From Corynebacterium mucifaciens (GTDB lineage: Bacteria > Actinomycetota > Actinomycetes > Mycobacteriales > Mycobacteriaceae): a stretch of DNA of 64,000 bases. Under the pieces are notes generated by a model. The model saw nothing but the letters and a program-made list of their open reading frames with translations. It was not told where the DNA came from and did no database searches. The position numbers were made by a program, and so were the translations under genes. Shown here one piece after another: positions 33,743-41,645 of the stretch; position 1 is the stretch's first letter, and each line of letters starts with the position of its first letter. The stretch covers positions 1-64,000 of the forward strand of contig NZ_JAAXPF010000006.1 in assembly GCF_012396315.1 (NCBI RefSeq), written 5' to 3'.

Positions 33743-33990
33743 TGCACCCAGTGTTTGTCACCCGCCCGGTGCGCTCGGTCGAGGACCTCGGCGCCGCCAT
33801 CATCGCCGCGGCGTACGGGCCCGCCGAGACAGAAGCACGCCCGGTGCCGCGCAACCTCGACGCGCTCGCGGACCTTCTGCGCGAGACCCAGGTGCGGCGT
33901 GTGGTGGTGACGGATTGGCAGGTGCCGGAGGCGTCGATAGGCGGATTGCTCGACGTTTTTGCCGACGCGAGCGTCGGGCTGGCCCGCTAA
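33742..33990 (+). CDS. Barstar-family ribonuclease inhibitor
   Basis: This 82-residue protein shows the barstar signature VPRNLDALADLLRE at about residue 36, followed by a VVVTDW strand. Barstar-type proteins bind and block guanyl-specific ribonucleases inside the cell. GGAGG lies 7 nt before the ATG, inside the ribonuclease gene, and the stop/start arrangement is TAATG. Immediate coupling to an RNase Sa homologue makes the partner assignment strong. Confidence 0.88.
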   Translation: MHPVFVTRPVRSVEDLGAAIIAAAYGPAETEARPVPRNLDALADLLRETQVRRVVVTDWQVPEASIGGLLDVFADASVGLAR

Positions 33991-33994
33991 GCCC

Positions 33995-34068
33995 GCAAAC
34001 CCCGAGAACCAAACCCCTATTACGGCCTGAAATGGCGCCTTCTTTGGCTTTGATTCTCAGGATTTGTG
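33995..34068 (+). repeat. Palindromic intergenic element, copy A
   Basis: It contains CAAACCCC, then CCAAACCCC, then TTACGGCCTGAAA, and a degenerate right half ending TCAGGATTTGTG. It aligns base by base with copy B (35164-35238) and copy C (41745-41820). The last 10 or so bases overlap the 3' end of the DUF559 gene. Confidence 0.6.
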
Positions 34069-35076
34069 CAGCACGTCGACCACCTCCTGCAAGTCCGGCG
34101 GCAGCGCTACACTGCGCCCCGGGCCGTCCGGCGTGTAATGCTTCGGCTGCACCCGCGCGGGGAGGAAGTTCTGAGCAACGGGCCACGCATCGCGGATGCG
34201 TTGGATCAGGTCCCCCTCGTCTCCCCAGAAGTCCTCGGTGTAGAAATGCAGGACTTTGTACCCGTGCTCAGCGAGCCAATCGTCGCGCACACGTTGTTTA
34301 GCCAGCACCTTATGGGGGACTTCTTCGTATTTGAGCCACCCGTCAACCTCCACGACGATGTTCTCGCCGATAAGGAAGTCCACCCGGTACCGCCCAATCG
34401 CCGCCTGGATCCGATACGGCACGCCGTGGGCGTCGAGAATAAGACGCAGGAGGGACTCGTAGGGCGAGTCCGAAAGTCTAGTGGAGAGCGGGAGCGCTTC
34501 GCGGGCGTTGGCGATGCCCTTCGTGCCGGCCAGCCGAGCGATGGTGGCCCGAAACCGGTGCAGCAGCTCCTGGTACATCTCATCGCCGTGTCCAGACAGC
34601 ACGCTGTCGAACGCCACGACGCCTTCGCACACACCGCGTTCGCGGGCGATGTCGACCGCAGTGCGGATCGCATTCGTATAGCGGACAGGCCCGTCGTGAA
34701 TGATGTCAGCTTCCGGTATGCGCCGGTGGCGGTACTCGTACCCCGTCCAGCCACCGTTAGTGGAGGCCGGGCGCCCATTCGGCACCGCCAGCGTGACGGG
34801 TTGGTTGCGCGCGATGGTCCACACGCCGTTGAGCCTCGCCGCCGAACAATCGATAAGCACGGCCTTCCGGCTCTGGCACCCCGCTGCGTAGCACTTCAGA
34901 AACGCTTGCTCGTGCTCCTTGAGCCTCTTCCACGTCTCGGCGCAGAAGTACATCGACTTGGTCAGCTGCACCAACTCCCCTTCGCTGATGCGCCGGTGCG
35001 TCTCGGTGTCTATGGACGACACTCTCCGCACGTCCACGAGCTTCTCGCGAAGCTCCTTCTTACGAGTGTCTCTCAT
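34057..35076 (-). CDS. DUF559 (Vsr-like endonuclease fold) protein with AbiEi-like N-terminal domain
   Basis: This 339-residue protein has a C-terminal PD-(D/E)XK-type domain. DSPYESLLRLILDAHGVPY is at about residue 208, VDFLIGENIVVEVDGWLKY at about 236, and a KVLHFYTEDFW strand follows. This is typical of DUF559 proteins related to very-short-patch repair nucleases. The N-terminal about 180 residues look like the winged-helix and following region often paired with type IV antitoxin AbiEi annotations. GGGGGG precedes the ATG by 4 nt. It is flanked by two copies of the palindromic repeat. Function is unknown, but DNA nicking in repair or defence is plausible. Confidence 0.7.
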   Translation of the reverse strand: MRDTRKKELREKLVDVRRVSSIDTETHRRISEGELVQLTKSMYFCAETWKRLKEHEQAFLKCYAAGCQSRKAVLIDCSAARLNGVWTIARNQPVTLAVPNGRPASTNGGWTGYEYRHRRIPEADIIHDGPVRYTNAIRTAVDIARERGVCEGVVAFDSVLSGHGDEMYQELLHRFRATIARLAGTKGIANAREALPLSTRLSDSPYESLLRLILDAHGVPYRIQAAIGRYRVDFLIGENIVVEVDGWLKYEEVPHKVLAKQRVRDDWLAEHGYKVLHFYTEDFWGDEGDLIQRIRDAWPVAQNFLPARVQPKHYTPDGPGRSVALPPDLQEVVDVLHKS

Positions 35077-35163
35077 TAGTCCCCCCTGACCAGTTCACCC
35101 GCTGCGGAGGCTACCTCAACGGCGCCATTCCCGCCCGTATCCGGGCCTCCCGTGCCCGGTTCC

Positions 35164-35238
35164 ACAAACCCCCAGTAACAAACCCCAAGTAAGGCCCGAA
35201 ATCGAGCATTCTCGGGAGGGCTTACTCGGGTTTTTCGG
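35164..35238 (+). repeat. Palindromic intergenic element, copy B
   Basis: The core is CCCCAAGTAAGGCCC with a partner GGGCTTACTCGGG, forming a long stem with a TTCTCGGGA-containing loop and followed by TTTTT. It aligns with copies A and C along the whole element. Although it looks like a terminator, it lies between divergent genes, where neither needs one. Confidence 0.6.
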
Positions 35239-35320
35239 AATTAGCGTGCGAGGTACAGCCCTCACCGCCCCGAGCCAATAGAGCCGGCGAATATAAACCG
35301 CCTGTTAGACACCTGGGAAA

Positions 35321-35375
35321 GTGTCGTGTGCCATAATGCCGATCATTGTGATTTGCAACATGTGAGACACGACAC
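35321..35375 (+). promoter_or_regulatory. cstA promoter/leader with 9-bp inverted repeat
   Basis: GTGTCGTGT (35321-35329) and ACACGACAC (35367-35375) are perfect inverted arms. They enclose CATAAT (35332-35337, likely -10) and TTGTGATTTGCAACAT, a half-match to the cyclic-AMP regulator (GlxR) consensus. The arms could be a protein operator or an mRNA leader hairpin. Confidence 0.45.
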
Positions 35376-35390
35376 GATCGGAGATGACCT

Positions 35391-37103
35391 ATGAGCTCAC
35401 TCATCATGGTCCTCGTCGGCCTAGCAATGGTGGCCGCGGGATACTTGCTGTACTCGAAGTTCTTGGGCGAACGGGTCTACAGCCTCTCGGACGCCTACAC
35501 CACCCCGGCGCACACCATGGAAGACGGCGTGGATTACGTCCCCACCAACAAGTACGTCCTTTGGGGCCACCACTTCACCTCCGTCGCGGGTGCGGCGCCG
35601 ATCATCGGCCCAGCCGTTGCGGTGATCTGGGGTTGGGTCCCGGCGTTTCTCTGGGTCACGCTGGGCACGGTGTTCTTCGCCGGAATGCACGACTTGGGTG
35701 CGCTGTGGGCGTCGCAGCGGCACCGCGGCCAGTCCATCGGCACCCTGTCGGGGCGCTACATCGGCGCGCGCGGGCGCAACCTCTTTCTGGTGGTCATCTT
35801 CCTGCTGCTGCTCATGGTCAACGCGGCATTCGCCGTCGTGATCTCCAACCTACTCATCTCCACGCCGAGTGCCGTGATCCCCACCTGGGGCGCGATTGTT
35901 GTGGCGCTGTTGATTGGCCAAGCCATCTACCGATTCAACTGGAACCTGCCGCTGGTCTCCATTGTCGGCGTCGCCGCGCTGTACGGGCTGATGATTCTGG
36001 GCGACCAATTCCCGGTCTCCCTGCCGGAGACGATGCTGGGCATCCCGGCGCGCGGCTGGTGGATTATCTTCCTGTTCGCCTACGCGTTCATCGCCTCGCT
36101 GCTGCCGGTGTGGGTGCTGCTGCAGCCACGCGACTACATCAACGGCCTGCAGCTGTTCGTGGGCCTGATCATCCTCTACGGCTCGTTTTTCATCGTGCGG
36201 CCGGAGATTGTCGCGCCCTCGCTTCGCGACGCCGTTCCGGACGGCACCCCCGGCATCTTCCCCCTACTGTTTGTCACCATCGCGTGCGGCGCCATCTCCG
36301 GCTTCCACGGCATCGTGTCCTCGGGCACGTCGTCGAAGCAGCTGGATAAGGAGACGGACGCGCGCTTCGTCGGTTACTTTGGCGCGGTCGGCGAGGGCCT
36401 GCTCGCACTTGGCACGATCGTGGCCACCACTTCCGGCTTCAAGTCGCTGGCGGCGTGGGAGGAGATCTACAACGAGTGGAACGCGGGCGGCGTTAACGCG
36501 TTCATCCAAGGCGGCGGCGACCTGATGAACGAGGGCCTGGGCATTCCCACCTCCCTGTCCGCCACCATCCTGGCCACCATGGCCGTGCTATTCGCGGCCA
36601 CCACCATGGACTCCGGCATCCGCCTGCAACGCCTCGTGGTCGCGGAAATGGCGGAGCTGGCCGGCGTGAAGCTCTCCGGCTTGGTCGCCACCATCATCGC
36701 GGTGGGCTGCGCGCTGGGCCTGACGTTTTCCATGGGCCTGGACGGCTCCGGCGGCATGCTGATCTGGCCGCTGTTTGGTACCACCAACCAGCTCATGGCG
36801 GGCCTGACGCTGTCGATCGTGGTGATTATCCTGACGCAGCTGCGCCGCCCGACCTGGCCGGTGCTGATCCCGTTGGTGTTTGTGACCGTCATGTCGTTGT
36901 GGGCGGCGGTGCTGCAGCTGCGCACCTTCTGGGGCGCGGGCAACTGGCTGCTGTTTGTGTTGGACGTCATCATCATCTGCTGCGCCATCTGGGTCATCGT
37001 GGAGGCGTTCACCGCGATCTCGAAGGCGCGCCGCGAGCCAGCTGTGACCTGGCGCGACGATGAGACCATTCCGGGCGAGTTGGCGGATGCGCGAACGTCT
37101 TAA
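35391..37103 (+). CDS. cstA: CstA-family carbon starvation transporter
   Basis: This 570-residue membrane protein has many hydrophobic segments and CstA signatures. These include DGVDYVPTNKYVLWGHHFTS at about residue 44 and GPAVAVIWGW, then GFHGIVSSGTSSKQ at about 303 and LFGTTNQLMAG at about 464. CstA-family proteins take up peptides or pyruvate under nutrient limitation. GGAG lies 7 nt before the ATG. The gene overlaps the next small gene by 17 bp, starting a three-gene operon with a Cys-Cys-ending protein and an ArsA-type ATPase. Confidence 0.92.
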   Translation: MSSLIMVLVGLAMVAAGYLLYSKFLGERVYSLSDAYTTPAHTMEDGVDYVPTNKYVLWGHHFTSVAGAAPIIGPAVAVIWGWVPAFLWVTLGTVFFAGMHDLGALWASQRHRGQSIGTLSGRYIGARGRNLFLVVIFLLLLMVNAAFAVVISNLLISTPSAVIPTWGAIVVALLIGQAIYRFNWNLPLVSIVGVAALYGLMILGDQFPVSLPETMLGIPARGWWIIFLFAYAFIASLLPVWVLLQPRDYINGLQLFVGLIILYGSFFIVRPEIVAPSLRDAVPDGTPGIFPLLFVTIACGAISGFHGIVSSGTSSKQLDKETDARFVGYFGAVGEGLLALGTIVATTSGFKSLAAWEEIYNEWNAGGVNAFIQGGGDLMNEGLGIPTSLSATILATMAVLFAATTMDSGIRLQRLVVAEMAELAGVKLSGLVATIIAVGCALGLTFSMGLDGSGGMLIWPLFGTTNQLMAGLTLSIVVIILTQLRRPTWPVLIPLVFVTVMSLWAAVLQLRTFWGAGNWLLFVLDVIIICCAIWVIVEAFTAISKARREPAVTWRDDETIPGELADARTS

Positions 37104-37344
37104 AGCATTCGCCCGCGGCTTAGACGAGTTCTACAAAGCCCCCTACCGCCGCGAGTTCGCCCGCGCCGCGCGCGAGGAGGACGACCTGTTTACCCTCCTC
37201 GTCGCCTCGGAGACGCTGGGCATCCCCAACCCCGCAAGCTTCTACACACTCGAACTCATGCCATTGCTTTACGACGAGTTCCACGCCTGGCACACCCGCA
37301 TGGGCATGGAGCACTCCCCCTTGGACGGCGTGCGATGCTGCTAG
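37087..37344 (+). CDS. Cory-CC-star protein, small CstA partner ending in Cys-Cys
   Basis: This 85-residue protein ends GVRCC followed directly by the stop codon, the hallmark of the corynebacterial 'cory-CC-star' family. It begins MRERLKAFARGLDEFYKAPY within the end of cstA, and is helical and charged with no membrane segment. In enterobacteria CstA homologues are followed by small YbdD/YjiX proteins that, as I recall, also end in RCC, so the two may be analogues. The codons for CC-stop (TGC TGC TAG) overlap the ATPase start ATG CTG CTA in another frame. Function is unknown. Confidence 0.8.
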   Translation: MRERLKAFARGLDEFYKAPYRREFARAAREEDDLFTLLVASETLGIPNPASFYTLELMPLLYDEFHAWHTRMGMEHSPLDGVRCC

Positions 37345-38273
37345 AAGCCGCGCCCGTGATGTTCTTCGGCGGCAAGGGCGGCGTGGGCAAAACCACCGTC
37401 TCCGCAGCCTGCGCGGTGCGCCTGGCCGAAGCCGGTGGGCGCGTGCTGCTGGTGTCCACGGACCCGGCGCACAACCTGGGCCACATCTGGTCGCAGCGCC
37501 TGGGCGCCGAGCCCACCCGGCTGGAGCCCGGGTTGGACGTGGTGGAGCTGGACCCGGCGGTGACCACCGAGCGGCACCTCGCCGGAGTGGAGCGCTCCAT
37601 GCGAGCGATGATGCCGGAGCGAATGCACCCGGAAATCCGCCGCCACCTCGACCTGTCCAGGAACTCCCCGGGCATGCATGAGGCGGCGATGCTGGAGGCA
37701 GTGGCGGAGCTCGTCGATAGGCAGGGCTACGACCACATCATCTTCGATACCGCCCCCTCCGGCCACACCTCGCGCCTGCTGGCGATGCCAGAGCTCATGG
37801 CCGCCTACACCGGCGGGCTGATGGAGCGGCGCGAGCAGTCCGACAAGTTCTCCCGCGCCGTCCGTGGCCTGGGCGGCATCGCGGACGGCAGCCCGGTCGA
37901 GCGCCGCAACCAAGAAATACGCGCCACGCTGCTGCACCGTCGCCGCAAGTTCGAGCGCCTGCGCGACATCCTCACCGACCCGGGGAAATGCCTGTTCCAC
38001 ATCGTGCTCACCGCCGAGCGCCTGCCGGTGCTCGAGAGCGCCGAGCTGTACGACGACCTCACGGCCAACCGCATCCGCGTCAGCTCGCTGGTGATCAACC
38101 GCCGCAGCCCCGCCGGCGCCGGCGAGTTCATGGCCGCGCGCCGGCGCGTGGAGGACGACGCGCTGGCGCTCCTCGATGCCCGCTTGCTCGACGTGCCGCG
38201 CCGGGAGCTGCCGTGGCTGCCAGGTGAGATTGGCACCCGGGGCGCCCTGGCCGAGATCGCCTCGCGGCTGTGA
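37335..38273 (+). CDS. ArsA/GET3-family P-loop ATPase
   Basis: This 312-residue protein has the deviant Walker A GGKGGVGKTT at about residue 12, the switch I STDPAHNLG at about 41 and the switch II DTAPSGHTSR at about 138. These mark the ArsA/GET3/MinD-type ATPases. No arsenite-binding cysteine triad is evident and there is no ArsB or arsR-C gene nearby, so arsenic export is unlikely. Overlap by 10 bp with the cory-CC-star gene and linkage to cstA suggest a role in assembly or activity of that transporter. Confidence 0.85.
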   Translation: MLLEAAPVMFFGGKGGVGKTTVSAACAVRLAEAGGRVLLVSTDPAHNLGHIWSQRLGAEPTRLEPGLDVVELDPAVTTERHLAGVERSMRAMMPERMHPEIRRHLDLSRNSPGMHEAAMLEAVAELVDRQGYDHIIFDTAPSGHTSRLLAMPELMAAYTGGLMERREQSDKFSRAVRGLGGIADGSPVERRNQEIRATLLHRRRKFERLRDILTDPGKCLFHIVLTAERLPVLESAELYDDLTANRIRVSSLVINRRSPAGAGEFMAARRRVEDDALALLDARLLDVPRRELPWLPGEIGTRGALAEIASRL

Positions 38274-38274
38274 G

Positions 38275-39546
38275 TTAGTAATACCCCTCGAACGCGGCGG
38301 CCTTCTTGGCGGTGCGCTCGAGGCGCGACTCGGTCATCGAGGCGATCTGGTCCACGATCACGCGCTCGCGCTCCACATCCGTCTCGGCGGCGCGGAACCA
38401 CGCCTGGAACATCGTGTCCAGGCTGCCCGGCGCGCCGGCGCGCAGGTACTGGTGGACGCGGTAGATGCGGTCGCGCTGCCGTTCTTGGCGAGCCTGGTGC
38501 GCCGGCTGGTCCATCACGTAGAGCACCGCAACGGTCTTGAGCAGCCGCACTTCCGCCTCCACGTTCGGCGGCACAACCAACCGGCCGTGCTGGCGCCCTA
38601 ACCCCTGGCCCGCAGCGAGCACGCGGTTGGCCTCGTCTTCCAGGGTGGCGCGGGTGACGGCGCCGACGTAGCGGCCCACCAGCTGTGAGGTCAGCGCCTT
38701 CAGCCCGGCCCACGCCGGAAGCGAGTAGTCGAACTCGGAGGCGGCCGCGATGGCGGGCAGCGCACGCAGCCGGTCCGCGGCGTCGACGAGCGAGTCGGCG
38801 TCGCCCCCGAAGGCGGCCGCGCCCTTCTGCGCCAGCGCGGCAAGCTCCACGAAGTCCCACAGCACGCGCAGGGACACGCGTCCGGAGACGATGCCGTCCT
38901 CCACGTCGTGTACGGAGTAGGCGATGTCGTCGGAGAAGTCCATGACCTGCGCCTCCATCGGGGGCGCGCCGTCTGTGTGCCCGTCGCGCACCCACGCCAG
39001 CACGGACGCGTCCTCGTCGTAGGCGGAGTACTTGCGGTTGACGGACCCGTCCGCGTTCGTGCGCGTTACCGGGTACTTCACCGCCGCGTCGAGGGAGGCC
39101 CGGGTGAGGTTGAGGCCGAAAGAGGTGGCGCGGATAAGCACCTTCGGCTCGAGCCGCGCCAGGATGCGCAGAGTTTGCGCGTTGCCCTCGAAGCCGCACG
39201 GCGCGACTTGGTCCAGCGCCACCTCGCCGTTGTGGCCGTACGGCGGGTGGCCGATGTCGTGCGTCAGGCCGGCCATCTCGCACAGGTCCGGGTTCAGCCC
39301 CAGCCCTTCGCCGATCCCGCGCGAGATCTGCGCCACCTCCAACGAGTGCGTCAGGCGCGTGCGTGGCGTGTCCCCGTCGCGGGGGCCGACAACCTGCGTC
39401 TTGTCCGCCAGGCGGCGCAGCGCGGCGGAATGCAGCACGCGCGCGCGGTCGCGGGCGAAGTCTCCGCGCGAATCCGGGGCGAGCTGCGCGCCCTTCGGCG
39501 CCTCGTCGGCGCGGCGGGTCGTATCGGCGGCGTTGTAAACGTACAC
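38275..39546 (-). CDS. dgt: Deoxyguanosinetriphosphate triphosphohydrolase-like HD protein
   Basis: This 423-residue protein has the HD-domain metal-binding set. His67 is in RLTHSLEVAQ, His96-Asp97 in AGLTHDIGHPPYGHNGE, and a further Asp in MDFSDDIAYSVHDVEDG. The family removes triphosphate from dNTPs. Gene order beside dnaG is typical in actinobacteria. The GTG start is 8 nt after TAGGGT (39560-39555), a leaderless arrangement whose -10 box overlaps that of the divergent gene. Confidence 0.9.
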   Translation of the reverse strand: MYVYNAADTTRRADEAPKGAQLAPDSRGDFARDRARVLHSAALRRLADKTQVVGPRDGDTPRTRLTHSLEVAQISRGIGEGLGLNPDLCEMAGLTHDIGHPPYGHNGEVALDQVAPCGFEGNAQTLRILARLEPKVLIRATSFGLNLTRASLDAAVKYPVTRTNADGSVNRKYSAYDEDASVLAWVRDGHTDGAPPMEAQVMDFSDDIAYSVHDVEDGIVSGRVSLRVLWDFVELAALAQKGAAAFGGDADSLVDAADRLRALPAIAAASEFDYSLPAWAGLKALTSQLVGRYVGAVTRATLEDEANRVLAAGQGLGRQHGRLVVPPNVEAEVRLLKTVAVLYVMDQPAHQARQERQRDRIYRVHQYLRAGAPGSLDTMFQAWFRAAETDVERERVIVDQIASMTESRLERTAKKAAAFEGYY

Positions 39547-39553
39547 GTCGCGC

Positions 39554-39560
39554 TACCCTA
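39554..39560. promoter_or_regulatory. Two divergent -10 boxes sharing five base pairs
   Basis: The 7-bp sequence TACCCTA provides TACCCT for the plus-strand gene (ATG at 39567) and, on the other strand, TAGGGT for dgt (GTG at 39546). Spacings to the start codons are 7 and 8 nt. Only 20 bp separate the two start codons. Confidence 0.65.
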
Positions 39561-39566
39561 GTCGGC

Positions 39567-41585
39567 ATGACTAGCCGTTACCTCCGCATACTCGCCGTGT
39601 CCGGCGGCCTGTTCGTCACAGCCGCCCCAGCGTTCGGCGTATCGACGGACGCTCCGCCCGCCCTCATCCAGGCCCAAGCCACCGGCACCACAGCCACCAC
39701 CGCCTCAGTGGAACCAGGCCTGCTCACGCAGCCGGTGACCGACGACGCCGCGGTGCTGTCTGCGGACGAGCGCTCCGAGATCGAGTCCGCCATCCAGCAG
39801 GTCAGCCAGACCAAGGGCAAATCCGTGCGCGTGGTGTTTCTGCGCTCCTTCGGGCAGTACACCCCGTCGGCGTGGGTGGATAAGGCGGTGGCGGCCAACG
39901 GCTCCAACACCGCGGTGCTGGCTATCTCCCCCGACGAGCGGGCCTACAACGTCGGCGGCGGCGAGGAGTGGGCCCAATCGGAGATCGACCGCATGAACGA
40001 CGCGGCGTACGCGCAGCTGACCAGCATGAACTGGTCGTCAGCGGCGTTGAATGCGGTTAATGCGGTGTCGGCCGGAGGGTCGTCGTCGGGCGGCGACGGC
40101 TCGGGCGCAGGCTGGCTTGCCGGCGGGCTGGGGGTAGCCGCGCTGGCGGGCGGTGGCGTGTACGCGGCAACGCGCAAGGGCTCGAAGAAGCAGCAGGCCA
40201 AGCAGATCGAGTCCGCGAAGGCGCTGGATCCTTCCGACACCGACTCGCTGGGTCGCCTGCCCACGCCGACGTTGGAAGAGCTCGCGCGCGACGCGCTGGT
40301 CTCCGCGGACGATTCCATCACACAGGGCAAGCAGGAACTCGAGCTGGCTACCTCCGAGTTCGGCGCGGACCGCGTGCGCCCGTTCACTTCCGCGATGAAC
40401 AAGGCCACCGCCACCCTGCAGCGCGCCTTCGCCACGCACCAGCAGCTCTACGACGCAATCCCGGAGACCGAGCCCGAGAAGCGCGCCATGCTGGTGGACA
40501 TCATCTCCTCGTCCGGTCGCGCTGAGCAGGCGCTGCGCGACAAGACCCAGGAGTTCAACGAGATGCGCGGCGTGCTCATGCGCGCGCCGGAGGAAGTGGA
40601 CAAGGTCCTCGCGCGCACCGTGGACATCCGCGCCCGCCTGGAGCCCGCCCGCGCGACCCTGGAGCAGCTGCGCGGCGAGTACCCGGCCGAGATGCTGGAA
40701 TCCATCGTGGACAATGTGGACCTCGCCGCCGCCTCCCTGGACGAGGCGGAAAAGGCCCTCGGCGAGGCGCGCCAGATTGCGCAGCAGCCGGCCGGGCGCC
40801 AAGGCGCGCTGCTGGACACCCTCGCCGCCGCCACCCGCGCGGTGAACGTCTCCGACACTAACCTCGCCGCCATCGAGCACGCCGAGGACAACATCCGCGC
40901 GGCGAAGGCGAACTTGCCCGCGCTGGTCAACGAGATCCGCGACGAGCTACGCCAGATCGAGCAGGTGAAGGCGGCGCGTGCGCAGGGCGCGGCTATCGAC
41001 ATCGCTTCGCTCGACGCCGTTGCCGCCAAGGCTCAACGCATGCTGGCCGACATGGGGAGCCGGGATGAGACCGACCCGCTGTCCCTGTACCAGGAATTGA
41101 CTGGCATGGACGCGGAGATCGACGCCGCCCTCGACCGCGCCAAGGGCATCGCCGGCGACCAGTCCCGCGCGCTGCAGCTCTTCGACCAGCAAATGCAGGT
41201 GGCCGGCGCCCAGATCCAGCGCGCCGAAGACCTGATCCTCTCGCGCGGGCGCATCATCGGCTCCCGGGCGCGCACGCTGCTGGCGGAATCCAAGCGGCAG
41301 TACGCGCAGGCGCACCAGCTGCGCGTCCGCGACACCCGCACGGCCATCGACGCAGCACGCGCCGCCACCGACACCGCACGCCGCGCCGAGGCGGCTGCGA
41401 ACGACGACATGCGCCGCTACCAAGCCGCGCGCAACCGCCAGACCGCCGACTCCCTGGCCAGCGCGGTGCTGTGGGGCTCGATACTTTCCGGTGGCTTCGG
41501 CGGAGGGTTTGGTGGCGGCGGCTTCGGCGGGGGCGGCGGAGGGTTCTCCGGCGGGCGGCCCTCCAACCGCGGCGGCACCTTCTAG
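39567..41585 (+). CDS. Large TPM-domain protein with coiled coil and glycine-rich tail
   Basis: This 672-residue protein has a signal peptide (LRILAVSGGLFVTAAPAFG, cleavage at about residue 25) and a TPM domain at about 55-150, with LLTQPVTDDAAVLSADERSE and VAANGSNTAVLAISPDER. A membrane segment (AGWLAGGLGVAALAGGGVYA) lies at about 175-195. A long cytoplasmic helical region of about 430 residues follows, then a C-terminal tail of repeated Gly-Gly-Phe units. TPM domains face outside and may act in photosystem or envelope protein maintenance. The start is fixed by TACCCT 7 nt upstream. Confidence 0.8.
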   Translation: MTSRYLRILAVSGGLFVTAAPAFGVSTDAPPALIQAQATGTTATTASVEPGLLTQPVTDDAAVLSADERSEIESAIQQVSQTKGKSVRVVFLRSFGQYTPSAWVDKAVAANGSNTAVLAISPDERAYNVGGGEEWAQSEIDRMNDAAYAQLTSMNWSSAALNAVNAVSAGGSSSGGDGSGAGWLAGGLGVAALAGGGVYAATRKGSKKQQAKQIESAKALDPSDTDSLGRLPTPTLEELARDALVSADDSITQGKQELELATSEFGADRVRPFTSAMNKATATLQRAFATHQQLYDAIPETEPEKRAMLVDIISSSGRAEQALRDKTQEFNEMRGVLMRAPEEVDKVLARTVDIRARLEPARATLEQLRGEYPAEMLESIVDNVDLAAASLDEAEKALGEARQIAQQPAGRQGALLDTLAAATRAVNVSDTNLAAIEHAEDNIRAAKANLPALVNEIRDELRQIEQVKAARAQGAAIDIASLDAVAAKAQRMLADMGSRDETDPLSLYQELTGMDAEIDAALDRAKGIAGDQSRALQLFDQQMQVAGAQIQRAEDLILSRGRIIGSRARTLLAESKRQYAQAHQLRVRDTRTAIDAARAATDTARRAEAAANDDMRRYQAARNRQTADSLASAVLWGSILSGGFGGGFGGGGFGGGGGGFSGGRPSNRGGTF

Positions 41586-41645
41586 CACGCCCGCGTCAGT
41601 CAACCTTGCCAGGCAGCCCTGCCGGGCAGCCCTGCTCTCCGCCCG

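Larger units (their letters stand above)
35077..35390. other. 314-bp divergent intergenic region with repeat copy B and the cstA promoter
   Basis: It holds repeat copy B (35164-35238), an AT-rich stretch, and the cstA promoter region with a 9-bp inverted repeat around a CATAAT box. I see no coding sequence in it. Confidence 0.7.

Noticed and set aside
35164-35238. Simple terminator interpretation of repeat copy B
   Set aside because: It has a strong stem and TTTTT but lies between divergent genes with no upstream plus-strand transcript to end. It aligns with copies A and C, so it is better treated as a dispersed element.
37335-38273. Arsenite efflux ATPase
   Set aside because: It has the ArsA/GET3 nucleotide-binding motifs but no evident arsenite-binding cysteine set and no ars genes nearby. 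Linkage to cstA and the Cys-Cys protein suggests another role.
37805-39568. A 587-codon open frame on the minus strand covering parts of the ArsA-type ATPase and dgt genes
   Set aside because: It runs out of frame across dgt and antisense to the ATPase, and its product is an Arg/Ala/Gly-rich sequence typical of G+C-rich shadow frames. The real genes have clear motifs.
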